The notes beneath the pieces were generated by a model. It saw only the letters and a program-made list of their open reading frames with translations. It ran no database searches and was not told the DNA's origin. The translations under genes were made by a program, and so were the position numbers. From Pseudomonadota bacterium (GTDB lineage: Bacteria > Desulfobacterota > Desulfovibrionia > Desulfovibrionales > Desulfovibrionaceae), in the NCBI GenBank assembly GCA_023433925.1, contig JAEYTO010000026.1:38099-102098 (forward strand): a DNA stretch of 64,000 bases, given 5' to 3'. Below are positions 10,331-18,582 of this stretch, one piece after another (the stretch's first letter is position 1; each line of letters opens with the position of its first letter).

Positions 10331-10350
10331 AAGAAGAGAACGCAGGGGGG

Positions 10351-10555
10351 CGTCGCCCAAGGCGGCGACATCCAATCGTGCCGTCCTGCACGATTGTGAC
10401 TCGGGCCGTCCTGGCCCTCGCCCTGCGGGCGTCGCCCAAGGCGGCGACGTCCAATCGTGCTGTCCTGCACGATTGTGACTCGGGCCGTCCTGGCCCTCGC
10501 CCTGCGGGCGTCGCCCAAGGCGGCGACGTCCAATCGTGCTGTCCTGCACGATTGT
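10351..10555. repeat. 79-bp tandem repeat of hairpins (2.6 copies)
   Basis: Copies at 10351-10429, 10430-10508 and a partial 10509-10555, nearly identical. Each unit contains three inverted repeats: CGTCGCC/GGCGACG, CAATCGTGC-N6-GCACGATTG, and GGGCC-N5-GGCCC. The last two share GTCCT in their loops. It starts 21 bases after the Smr stop codon, and a strong terminator hairpin lies 24 bases beyond it. Confidence 0.9.
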
Positions 10556-10578
10556 CCCCTGGATCCGCGTGATGGGAA

Positions 10579-10622
10579 AAGGCCGGTCCGCGAGAACTTG
10601 AATGCGCTCGCGGACCGGCCTT
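10579..10622. terminator. Bidirectional terminator
   Basis: A perfect 16-bp stem AAGGCCGGTCCGCGAG/CTCGCGGACCGGCCTT with a 12-base loop. It lies between two convergent genes and would serve both. T-runs are short. Confidence 0.75.
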
Positions 10623-10728
10623 GGCGTTCGGCGTAACCCGCTCTTGGCTGGGCGGGCAAAGGCGGCCGCCACCCCTTGGGCTTGAGCCTGAAAAGGCGAG
10701 GCCCTTCCCGGCTCTTGCGCGCGATGCC

Positions 10729-11199
10729 TTACCGCAGAAGCCTTCGCGCCGCCGGAGTGTGCTCCATGAGCTTGAGAATGACCACGGCCGTGCCGAGCTC
10801 CAGGACATTGCCGCCCCCGATATGTCCCTCGATGTACTCCTGGATGCGCGGCGCGGCGCGACGCGGAATAGCCCTGAGCCTGCTGGCCTGGCGCGGCCGT
10901 CCGAACCTGCCGTGGCCCATGGAGCGGCAGGATTCGCGCAGGAGGTCCAGCAGGAGACGCTGCCACTCGGGATCGGGGCCCACGTGGCGGTCGAGGATCT
11001 CGCGGATGCGCAGGATGCCGCGCACCACGTCCTCCAGCTTGCCGTAGTCCCGGCCGAGGAGGTCGTCCAGGCCCAGGCGCAGCTCCGTGTCGCGGGCCGC
11101 GCCACCGGCATCGCCCGCCTGTCCCCGGCCATCCGCCCCTTCCGGCCCGTCCTGGCCGGCGAACCCGGCGTAATCGCTCATGCGCACGATCTTGGCCAT
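10729..11199 (-). CDS. Hypothetical protein
   Basis: A 156-residue soluble protein I do not recognise. The first 30 residues are Gly/Asp-rich and probably flexible (GQDGPEGADGRGQAGD); the rest is helical, with basic Arg-rich stretches (RQASRLRAIPRRAAPR) and an end of LKLMEHTPAARRLLR. GGGAGG lies three bases before the ATG at 11199. It is divergent from the HD-domain gene. The basic second half could bind nucleic acid, but nothing specific supports that. Confidence 0.65.
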   Translation of the reverse strand: MAKIVRMSDYAGFAGQDGPEGADGRGQAGDAGGAARDTELRLGLDDLLGRDYGKLEDVVRGILRIREILDRHVGPDPEWQRLLLDLLRESCRSMGHGRFGRPRQASRLRAIPRRAAPRIQEYIEGHIGGGNVLELGTAVVILKLMEHTPAARRLLR

Positions 11200-11359
11200 G
11201 TGCCTCCCGTTGCTCCAAGGTGATGTCAGCGCCCAGGCCGTGGTAGGGCCGGGTGCGACTCGGCCCGTGCGCGGGCCAAGCGTTCTCTTCAACCTCATCG
11301 GCGGTAATCGCCGTAAGTTTAGGAGACTTGCGCTGCCGGCCAGCCATGGCCGCCGGGCT

Positions 11360-11388
11360 TTGCCTTTTACAGGCATCCTTGTTATGTT
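11360..11388 (+). promoter_or_regulatory. Possible promoter of the HD-ddl operon
   Basis: TTGCCT, a 17-base spacer, then TATGTT, 32 bases before the preferred HD-protein start. Four of six matches in each hexamer. Confidence 0.4.
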
Positions 11389-11419
11389 TCGCAATTGGCT
11401 AGCCGTCGGAGACGCCAGG

Positions 11420-12058
11420 ATGCGCGACTCTGTCCGCAAGCAAACCGCCGGAGAACCCGTGGTCTCGCCCTTCCCTTCCACATGCCGCCGCGAATGGCGC
11501 GCGCCCTCGGATGAGGAGTGCTTCGGCTTTTGGGATCTGCACGCCATGCCCGAGCACATCCGCAAGCACAGCCAGCTCGTGGCCGACGTGGCCACGGCCA
11601 TGGCCCGGCGCGCGGAAGAGCTGGGCGCGACGATCTGCGTGCAGGCCGTGCGGGCCTCGGCCCTGCTCCACGACCTGGCCAAGGCCTACACCATCGCCTA
11701 CGGCGGCAACCACAGCCAGATCGGCGCGGCATGGGCCCTGGAGCTCACGGGCAATCCCCAGGTGTCCCACGGCATCATTCACCACGTGCACTGGCCTTTC
11801 GAGCAAGACCCCGAGCGCCACTTCCTGCCCTTGGCCGTGCTGTACGGCGACAAGCGCGTGCGCCACGACTCCCTCGTCTCCGTCACCGAGCGCTTCGAGG
11901 ACCTCTTCAAGCGCTACGGCCTGACCGAGGAGATCCTGGGGAAGATACGGCGCACCATGGACGAGACGCTTGCCCTGGAACAACGCCTGAACGAATACCT
12001 GAAGGTCGACCTGAATGCGTGTGCTTTTGATCGCGGGAGGCTGGTCCAACGAGCGTGA
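11420..12058 (+). CDS. HD-domain phosphohydrolase-like protein
   Basis: A 212-residue metal-dependent HD-superfamily protein. The pattern H...HD is visible: HIRKHSQLVADVATAM, then ASALLHDLAKAY, then GIIHHVHWPF as the later His. ATG 11420 has GGAG eight bases upstream; longer frames lack a site. HD proteins hydrolyse nucleotides or phosphate esters; the substrate here is not known. Its last 44 bases overlap the start of ddl, an unusually long overlap suggesting coupled translation. Confidence 0.8.
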   Translation: MRDSVRKQTAGEPVVSPFPSTCRREWRAPSDEECFGFWDLHAMPEHIRKHSQLVADVATAMARRAEELGATICVQAVRASALLHDLAKAYTIAYGGNHSQIGAAWALELTGNPQVSHGIIHHVHWPFEQDPERHFLPLAVLYGDKRVRHDSLVSVTERFEDLFKRYGLTEEILGKIRRTMDETLALEQRLNEYLKVDLNACAFDRGRLVQRA

Positions 12059-12935
12059 GGTCTCCCTGTCCGGCGCGGCCAAGATCCATGACGCTCTCGC
12101 GCGCCTGGGCTGCAAGGTGACCCGCCTGGACCCCGCCGAGCGCTTCGACGACATCCTCGCTCTGGCCTCGGAAGCCGACTTCGCCTTCATCAACATGCAC
12201 GGCATGCCCGGCGAGGACGGCCTCGTGCAGGCATTGCTGGAGCAGGCTGACTGCCCCTACCAGGGCTCGGGGCCCAAGGCCTCCTTCCTGGCCCTGAACA
12301 AGGCCGCGGCCAAGCAGGTCTTCGCCCGCGCCGGCATCCCCACGCCGCGCTGGGAATACCTGCCGGGCAGGCCCAAGGCCGGCTGGGCCACGAAGCTCGG
12401 CTTCCCGCTGTTCGTCAAGCCGAACATGGGCGGCTCCAGCCTGGACCTGTGCCGGGTGGCCCGCGCCGAGGACCTCGCGCCGACCATGGAACGCATCTTC
12501 GCCCGCGGGGAGACCGTGCTCCTGGAGGAGGCCGTGCACGGCCAGGAGGTCACCAGCGCCATCCTGGGCGAGGAGGCCTTGCCGCTCATCCTCATCCGGC
12601 CCTCGGACTCGGCTTTCTTCGACTACCGTTGCAAGTACACTCCGGGCGGGGCCGAGGAGATTTGCCCCGCGCCCATCCCGGAGAATGTCGCCCGCCGCGT
12701 GCGGGATCTGGCGCTGCGCGCGCACAAGGCCCTGGGGCTTCGCGGCTACAGCCGCGCCGACTTCATGCTCGCCGGCGACTCGCCGTTCATCCTCGAGGTG
12801 AACACGCTGCCGGGCATGACCCCCACGAGCCTCGTGCCTCAGGCCGCCCGCGAGGCCGGGCTGGATTTCGACGCGCTCATCCGGCGGCTCATGGACCTGG
12901 GCCTTGAGGCCCGCGGCCGCGGGCCCAAGGGCTAG
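12015..12935 (+). CDS. ddl: D-alanine--D-alanine ligase
   Basis: A 306-residue ATP-grasp enzyme making D-Ala-D-Ala for peptidoglycan in the cytoplasm. Seen: GGWSNEREVSLSGA at the start, HGMPGEDGLVQALLE, the PYQGSG specificity segment, VKPNMGGSSLD, and metal-binding EVNTLPGMTPTSLVP. Normal length for the short Ddl type. It begins inside the 3' end of the HD gene and is followed 46 bases later by waaA, placing cell-wall and LPS genes in one transcript. Confidence 0.95.
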   Translation: MRVLLIAGGWSNEREVSLSGAAKIHDALARLGCKVTRLDPAERFDDILALASEADFAFINMHGMPGEDGLVQALLEQADCPYQGSGPKASFLALNKAAAKQVFARAGIPTPRWEYLPGRPKAGWATKLGFPLFVKPNMGGSSLDLCRVARAEDLAPTMERIFARGETVLLEEAVHGQEVTSAILGEEALPLILIRPSDSAFFDYRCKYTPGGAEEICPAPIPENVARRVRDLALRAHKALGLRGYSRADFMLAGDSPFILEVNTLPGMTPTSLVPQAAREAGLDFDALIRRLMDLGLEARGRGPKG

Positions 12936-12981
12936 GGCCCACTCTGCCTGGCGCGTGCCGGCGGGTCCCCATGGAGAATTC

Positions 12982-14265
12982 ATGAACGCATCCCTGGCCA
13001 TGTCCTTCGCGCGCGCGGTCTACGGCCTGGGCTGGTCCATGGCCATGCCCCTGCTGCGCCGCAACCGCCGCCTGCGCGAGGGCTTCGACCAGCGAATCCT
13101 GGCCAGCCCCCTGCCCGAGTCCGAGCTGTGGATCCAGGCCGCCTCGGGCGGCGAAGCCTACCTGGCCGAGGAGGTCCTGCGCGCCCTGGCCAGCGAGATA
13201 CGGCCTTTCACGGCCCTGGCCACGACGAACACGGTCCAGGGCTTGGCCATCCTGGACAAGGCCGCCGCCGGCCTGTCCGTCCAAGGGCAAGGACCGCGCG
13301 TGGCCACGGCCTACTGCCCCTTCGACAAGCCCGAGATCATGGCCGGCGCGCTTCGCCAGGTCCGGCCCAAGGCCGTCGTGCTCCTGGAATCCGAGATCTG
13401 GCCCGGCCTGCTCACCGCCTGCCGGGAACAGGGCGTGCCCGCGATCCTGGTCAACGGCCGCATGCGCCCGCGCAGCCTGGCCGGCTACCTGACGGCCCAG
13501 GGAATCATGCGCGCCATGGCGCCCAGCGAGATCCTGGCCATGTCCGAGGCGGACGCCAACCGTTTCGGCCTGCTCTTCGGCCACGAGCGCGTGTCGGTCA
13601 TGCCCAACATCAAGTTCGACCGTGTGCGCCTGGGCGAGGACTTGCCCCCTGCCCGGAACTCCTTGGCCCATCTGCTGCGGCCCGACGCGCCCTTGGTGGT
13701 GCTGGGCTCCGTGCGCGAGGAAGAGGAGCCGCTCGTGGAGCGGGTCATCCTTAAGCTCCTGCATGAGCAACCGGCCACGGTGGTCGGACTCTTCCCCAGG
13801 CACATGGAGCGCGTGGGGGCCTGGCAGGGGCGGCTTGCGCGGGCCAAGCTGCGCTTCATCCGGCGCAGCGGCCTGCTGGGGCCCGCCGCGCCGGGCACGG
13901 TCATCCTCTGGGACGCCTTCGGCGAGTTGAACGCGGCCTACCACCTGGCCCGCGCGGCCTTCGTGGGCGGCAGCCTCGTCCCCCTGGGCGGCCAGAACTT
14001 CCTGGAGCCGCTGGCCGCGGGCGTGGCCCCGGTCATCGGCCCCTACTTCGACAACTTCACCTGGATCGGCGCCGGGCTCATGGACATGGGCCTGGTCAGC
14101 GTGGCCCGTACCCCGGAGGACGTAGCCCAGGCCCTCGCGGCGGGTCTCAAACGGCCCAGACCGCGTGAGACGGTGCGCGCGCGCGCCGAGGAGTTCGTGG
14201 CCGCGCGCCGCGGCGGCGCGACATTCGCCGCGAAGTGTATTGCCAAGCATCTCCAGACATACTAG
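12982..14265 (+). CDS. waaA: Kdo transferase (lipid A)
   Basis: A 427-residue GT-B enzyme (GT30) that adds Kdo from CMP-Kdo to lipid IVA at the inner membrane. Visible family marks: WIQAASGGEAYLAEEVL (in place of the usual HAVSVGE), LLESEIWPGLL, ILVNGRMRPRS, and VGGSLVPLGGQNFLEPLAAG near the C-terminus. A short hydrophobic N-terminus (residues 4-24) may anchor it. Start 12982 follows GGAG by five bases. kdsB, the CMP-Kdo synthetase, comes 20 bases later, so donor synthesis and transfer are adjacent. Confidence 0.92.
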   Translation: MNASLAMSFARAVYGLGWSMAMPLLRRNRRLREGFDQRILASPLPESELWIQAASGGEAYLAEEVLRALASEIRPFTALATTNTVQGLAILDKAAAGLSVQGQGPRVATAYCPFDKPEIMAGALRQVRPKAVVLLESEIWPGLLTACREQGVPAILVNGRMRPRSLAGYLTAQGIMRAMAPSEILAMSEADANRFGLLFGHERVSVMPNIKFDRVRLGEDLPPARNSLAHLLRPDAPLVVLGSVREEEEPLVERVILKLLHEQPATVVGLFPRHMERVGAWQGRLARAKLRFIRRSGLLGPAAPGTVILWDAFGELNAAYHLARAAFVGGSLVPLGGQNFLEPLAAGVAPVIGPYFDNFTWIGAGLMDMGLVSVARTPEDVAQALAAGLKRPRPRETVRARAEEFVAARRGGATFAAKCIAKHLQTY

Positions 14266-14285
14266 AAGACGCGGATTTGCACGCC

Positions 14286-15041
14286 ATGACACAACCAAAA
14301 TGCCACGGAATCATCCCCGCGCGCTTCGCCTCGTCGCGCTTCCCGGGCAAGCCGCTCGCGCCGATCCTCGGCCGGCCCATGCTCTGGCACGTCCATGCGC
14401 GCGCCAGCCGCTGCCCCGAGCTGACCCAGGTCGTGCTGGCCACCGAGGACGCGCGTATCGCCCAGGCCTGCGCGGACCTGGGCATCCCCGCGGTCATGAC
14501 CTCGGATCGGCACGAGAGCGGCACGGACCGCGTGCTGGAGGCCGCGACCCTGCTCGGCGTGCCGGACGAGGCCGTGGTGGTGAACATCCAAGGCGACGAG
14601 CCGGCGCTGGAGCCGGCCATGCTCTCGGCCCTGGTGGCGCCCTTCGCGGACGCATCCGTGCGCGTGGCCACCCTGGCCAAGGAGATCACGGCCGAACGGG
14701 CGTCCAGCCCCAACCAGGTCAAGGTAGCCATTGCCAAGGACGGCCGGGCGCTCTATTTCTCCCGCGCACCCATCCCCTTCCCACGGGATGACGCGCAGGC
14801 GACCTATTTCGGCCATATCGGTTTGTACGCCTTCCGCATGGAAACGCTGCGGCGCTTCGCGGAACTCGGGCCGAGCCCCTTGGAGGATCGGGAGAAGCTT
14901 GAGCAGCTGCGCCTGCTCGAAGCCGGCATCCCCATTCACGTGGTGCTCACGGAACACGACAGCTGCGGCGTGGACAGCCCCGAGGACGTCCAGCGCGCCG
15001 AGCGCATGCTTACGGAGAAAACCAAATGCGAGCCATTCTAG
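14286..15041 (+). CDS. kdsB: CMP-Kdo synthetase
   Basis: A 251-residue nucleotidyltransferase that activates Kdo with CTP. It starts with GIIPARFASSRFPGKPLAPI, the signature nucleotide loop, followed by LATEDARIAQAC, MTSDRHESGTDRV, and VNIQGDEPALEP with the metal-binding Asp. The C-terminus keeps REKLEQLRLLEAGIPI. Standard length. It follows waaA and its last 16 bases overlap the start of carA. Confidence 0.95.
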   Translation: MTQPKCHGIIPARFASSRFPGKPLAPILGRPMLWHVHARASRCPELTQVVLATEDARIAQACADLGIPAVMTSDRHESGTDRVLEAATLLGVPDEAVVVNIQGDEPALEPAMLSALVAPFADASVRVATLAKEITAERASSPNQVKVAIAKDGRALYFSRAPIPFPRDDAQATYFGHIGLYAFRMETLRRFAELGPSPLEDREKLEQLRLLEAGIPIHVVLTEHDSCGVDSPEDVQRAERMLTEKTKCEPF

Positions 15042-16153
15042 CCCTAGAGGACGGCGCCTGGTTCGAGGGTCGTTCCTTCACCGGCGCCGGCGAGACGAGC
15101 GGCGAGGTCATCTTCAACACCGGCATGACCGGCTACCAGGAGGTGCTCACCGACCCCTCCTACGTGGGCCAGATGGTCTGCATGACCTACCCGCACATCG
15201 GCAACTACGGTGTCAACCTGGAGGACGTGGAATCCGACCGGGTGCAAGTCGGCGCCTTCATCGTCAAGGAGTGCTGCCGCATCCCCTCCAACTGGCGGGC
15301 CAAGGAATCCCTGCCCGAGTACCTCGTGCGCCACGGCGTCATGGGCATCGAGGGTGTCGACACCCGCGCGCTCACCCGCCATTTGCGCATCCACGGCGCC
15401 CAGCGCGGCATCATCTCCACGGCCGAGGCCGATCCCGCGCGCCTGTCCGCCCGCGCCCGCAAGCTGCCGTCCATGGAGGGGCTGAACCTGGCCGACAAGG
15501 TCACGCCCAAGGGGCCCTACATATGGACCGGCGGCGCGCCCAGGGCCGTGACCCTCAAGGACGGACGCTACGACTGGCCCGGACCCGGTCCGCGCGTGGT
15601 GGCCTTCGACTTCGGCACGAAGTGGAACATCCTGCGCCTGCTCGCGGCCCAGGGCCTGGATCTGCTCATGGTGCCCGCGTCCTTCACGGCCGCGCAGGTG
15701 GACGCACTGGCTCCCGACGCCCTGTTCTACTCCAATGGCCCCGGCGACCCGGCGGCGCTGACGGATGTGGTGACGAACCTGCGCGAGCTCGCCGGGCGCT
15801 ATCCCGTGGCCGGCATCTGCCTGGGCCACCAGCTCCTGGGCCTGGCCCTGGGCGGCAAGACCTTCAAGCTCAAGTTCGGCCACCACGGCCTGAACCACCC
15901 GGTCAAGGACCTGACCACGGGCAAGATCGAGATATCCTCTCAGAATCACGGTTTCTGCGTGGACATAAGCGGCCTGGATTTCCTGGAAAAGACGCACGTG
16001 AACCTCAACGACGGCACCCTGGAGGGCTTCCGTCACAAGGAGCGGCCCATCCTGGCCATCCAGCACCATCCCGAGGCCGGGCCGGGCCCGCACGACAGCG
16101 GCTACTTCTTCTCCCGCTTCCGGGACATCATCCGGCAGACCACCGGAAAATAG
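15026..16153 (+). CDS. carA: Carbamoyl-phosphate synthase small chain
   Basis: A 375-residue glutaminase subunit that feeds ammonia to CarB for arginine and pyrimidine synthesis. N-terminal CPSase small-chain domain (EVIFNTGMTGYQEVLTDPSY), then a class I glutamine amidotransferase with nucleophile Cys265 in GICLGHQLLG and the His348/Glu350 pair in HHPEAGPGP. carB is not in the window. The start overlaps kdsB, so it is probably read in the ddl-waaA-kdsB transcript. Confidence 0.96.
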   Translation: MRAILALEDGAWFEGRSFTGAGETSGEVIFNTGMTGYQEVLTDPSYVGQMVCMTYPHIGNYGVNLEDVESDRVQVGAFIVKECCRIPSNWRAKESLPEYLVRHGVMGIEGVDTRALTRHLRIHGAQRGIISTAEADPARLSARARKLPSMEGLNLADKVTPKGPYIWTGGAPRAVTLKDGRYDWPGPGPRVVAFDFGTKWNILRLLAAQGLDLLMVPASFTAAQVDALAPDALFYSNGPGDPAALTDVVTNLRELAGRYPVAGICLGHQLLGLALGGKTFKLKFGHHGLNHPVKDLTTGKIEISSQNHGFCVDISGLDFLEKTHVNLNDGTLEGFRHKERPILAIQHHPEAGPGPHDSGYFFSRFRDIIRQTTGK

Positions 16154-16199
16154 CAGACGCAAGCAAAGGGGGAGACCTCAAAAAAAACCGAGGAGCGCA

Positions 16200-17006
16200 A
16201 TGTCCACCGATCTCATCAAGGCGCGCGCGATCATAGCGGCCGTGACCCCCAACGCCAAGCAGCGCAAGCTCGTGCCGGCCGTGAACAGCCTTTACGAGGG
16301 CATCACCATCGTCCTGCGCAACCCGCTCATGAAGCAGGAGCGCGAGGAGTTCACCAAGCTCATCGAGGCGGCCGTGTACCAGCTCGCCACGGACCAGGAA
16401 CTCAAGAAGGTCTACCCGCTCATCATCACCTATGAGCCGGGGCGGGAGAAGGACCTGCTCGGCACCTTGCGCGACATCCTCAACGTGCTCACCTCCGAGA
16501 CCACGGACAAGGTCAAGGAGGTCATCGCCGACCGCGACAAGCGCAAGCAGGATCTGCTGCTCAAAGTCCAGGCGCTGCTCGACAACAACGAGGCCGGCCT
16601 GGCCAAGTCCACGGCCGACAGGCTCATCTCGGATTACCCCTCGGACATCACGCTTCGCGCCGATATCGCCGACCGCTTCCTGCGCGCCGAGTGCTATCCC
16701 GAGGCCTACGGCTATCTGGAAGAGGCCCTGCAACAGGACCCCGAAGCCGTCTTTCTCTACAACCGCATCGGCATCGTCCTGCGCAAGATGAAGGACTTCC
16801 ACACGGCCGAGAAGTACTACCTGCGCGCCCTGGAATTCTCGGGCCAGGACGAGTACCTCCTCTTCAACGTCGGCCGCCTGTACGCTGATTGGCGGCGCTG
16901 GTCCCAGGCCAAGGAGTTCGCCGAGAAGGCCCTGGCCATCAATCCGGACTTCGACGAGGCCAGGAAGATGCTGGCCTTCGCCGAAAAGAAGCTGAAGAAG
17001 CGCTAG
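16200..17006 (+). CDS. TPR-repeat protein
   Basis: A 268-residue soluble protein. The first half is helical and charged (KQEREEFTKLIEAAVYQL); the second half has at least three tetratricopeptide repeats, clearest around AYGYLEEALQQDPEAVFLYN, HTAEKYYLRALEF, and AKEFAEKALAINPDFDEARK. No signal peptide. GAGGAG lies four bases before the ATG. TPR proteins are protein-protein scaffolds; the partner is unknown. It follows carA by 46 bases. Confidence 0.8.
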   Translation: MSTDLIKARAIIAAVTPNAKQRKLVPAVNSLYEGITIVLRNPLMKQEREEFTKLIEAAVYQLATDQELKKVYPLIITYEPGREKDLLGTLRDILNVLTSETTDKVKEVIADRDKRKQDLLLKVQALLDNNEAGLAKSTADRLISDYPSDITLRADIADRFLRAECYPEAYGYLEEALQQDPEAVFLYNRIGIVLRKMKDFHTAEKYYLRALEFSGQDEYLLFNVGRLYADWRRWSQAKEFAEKALAINPDFDEARKMLAFAEKKLKKR

Positions 17007-17098
17007 CCCGCCAGCCCGCCCGGCCGATGGCCCCTCCTCCTCGGTCGATCGAGGAATTGCTTGCCTGGGAAATGCCCACGGGCTAGGAAAATTGCACC

Positions 17099-18214
17099 AT
17101 GAATATCGTGCACTTCTCCAACAGGGCCCTGGCAGGCTCCCCCCATCGCCTGGCCGGCACGCTCCAGAAGAACACCGCGCACGATGTCCGGCTCATCGAC
17201 CTCAAGCGCTACGATCCGGAGAAGGAATGCGGCTGGTTCGAATATGACATCATCTTCCTGGAGCAGTTGGAAGAGGCCGTCGAGGTCGCGCGCAAGGCGG
17301 ACATCATCCATCTGCACGATGCCCTGGACCTCGACAGCCGCGACTTCGCGCCCATCGACTTCCGCGACTTGAGACGCAAGGGCGTCCTCTTCGTGCGCCA
17401 GTACCACTCGGCGCCGCGGACCGTCGCCGTGCGCATGGGCAGGCACGCCGAGGACATCGTCGCCTTCGACGAGACGCCCACGCTGGTCATCTCCCGGCAC
17501 ACGGAGCGCTTCTACCCGCTGGCCCGCGTGGTGCCGAACATCCTGCCCCACAATCGGCCCGAGTACTCCCCGCTCCTGCCCGAGCGCGACGGCGAGCCCA
17601 CCCTGGACATCGCCTTCACGCCGTCCTCGCTCGCGGGCGCCTGGGAGGACCGCTGGAACACCAAGGGTGCGCCGGAAACCACGTCCGTCATGGACCGCGT
17701 CGTGGAGCTGACGGGCTGCTCGGCGCGCACGATCCACGGCAGGCCCCTGCGCGAGGTCCTGAACATCAAGCGCCATGCGCGCATCATCATCGACGATCTG
17801 GTCAACGGGAGCTTCCACCTCTCGGGGCTGGAGGGCATCTGCCTGGGCAAGCCCGTGCTCTGCTACCTCGATGCGCGCACCGACTTCATCCTGCGCGAGA
17901 TCTCGGGCGCGTCCGAGAGCCCGTTCATCAACGTGCGTCTGGAGGACGCCGTGGAGGTGCTGCGCCACCTGGTGGAGCATCCCGACGAGACCGCCGCCCT
18001 GGGCAAGGCCGCGCGGACCTGGGTCGAGACCTACTGGCGCGACGATCTCCTGGCCGTGCACTACACCCACGTCTACAACCGCCTGGCCCAGAACCCGGCG
18101 CTCATCACCCGCCAGCGCGCCTTTTCCCTGGACTCACCCGGCGCGGACTTCAAGGCCGCCGTGCTCCCCGAGCTGCTCTACGCAAGCCGGCGCAAGCGCT
18201 TCCTGTCAGACTGA
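17099..18214 (+). CDS. Glycosyltransferase-like protein
   Basis: A 371-residue protein with a probable GT-B arrangement: an N-terminal alpha/beta domain with DIIHLHDALD and FVRQYHSAP, and a C-terminal domain with SFHLSGLEGICLGKPVLCYLD, in the place where GT4/GT1 enzymes have the nucleotide-binding EX7E-type segment. The classical motif is only partly kept. It likely transfers or modifies a sugar, but donor and acceptor cannot be read from sequence. It lies last in the run from ddl, before a 368-base gap. Confidence 0.6.
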   Translation: MNIVHFSNRALAGSPHRLAGTLQKNTAHDVRLIDLKRYDPEKECGWFEYDIIFLEQLEEAVEVARKADIIHLHDALDLDSRDFAPIDFRDLRRKGVLFVRQYHSAPRTVAVRMGRHAEDIVAFDETPTLVISRHTERFYPLARVVPNILPHNRPEYSPLLPERDGEPTLDIAFTPSSLAGAWEDRWNTKGAPETTSVMDRVVELTGCSARTIHGRPLREVLNIKRHARIIIDDLVNGSFHLSGLEGICLGKPVLCYLDARTDFILREISGASESPFINVRLEDAVEVLRHLVEHPDETAALGKAARTWVETYWRDDLLAVHYTHVYNRLAQNPALITRQRAFSLDSPGADFKAAVLPELLYASRRKRFLSD

Positions 18215-18582
18215 AGCGGCCGACCCGGCCCTTTCCGGCCCTGACAATCATCCAGCCGCCAGCAGAACGCGGGATCAGCCCGCCGCATGGAGCATTTTGC
18301 CTTTGAAATGCTCTGCAAGCCATGCGTCGGCACGGCTTGCCGCCGCGTAGGCGGAGGCGCAATCCGCTTGCGCCGTCAACGCCGGAGCGAGCGTCTCAAA
18401 GTCGGACTGCCATAGAACCAGCACCATCAGTCGGTGGCTTTCCACGATCCCGGCTTCCTTTTCCCTCGCAATCATGTATACAGGGGATTGTCCCGGACCT
18501 TGCATCGACATGACGAGGGCCGTCGTGACATCGGGTTGCGGGATCATTGCAGCGAAGGAAAAGGCCTGGCCGGCGCACACGC
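18215..18582. other. Intergenic, holds repeat copy B
   Basis: No gene is supported. The stretch holds repeat copy B and, beyond it, about 180 bases with a possible -10 (TATACA near 18477) but no clear -35. The prsK promoter is presumably here. Confidence 0.5.
18290..18403. repeat. Structured dispersed repeat, copy B
   Basis: The better-preserved copy of the element at 1146-1259. It has three perfect hairpins: GAGCATTT/AAATGCTC, GCAAGCC/GGCTTGC and GGCGCAA/TTGCGCC. On the minus strand both copies can be read as TAQADC...AAAS-ADAWLAEHF, but a one-base difference breaks the upstream frame in copy A. Confidence 0.75.

Noticed and set aside
10351..10555. Tandem repeats considered as a CRISPR array
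   Set aside because: The units are 79 bp and directly abutting, with no unique spacers and no cas genes.
17027..17086. A 19-codon frame between the TPR and glycosyltransferase genes
   Set aside because: Too short to judge, no ribosome site of note, no conserved feature visible.
18275..18580. Minus-strand 101-codon frame across repeat copy B
   Set aside because: Most of its similarity to copy A lies inside the repeat, and the frame is broken in copy A; treated as a repeat, not a gene.
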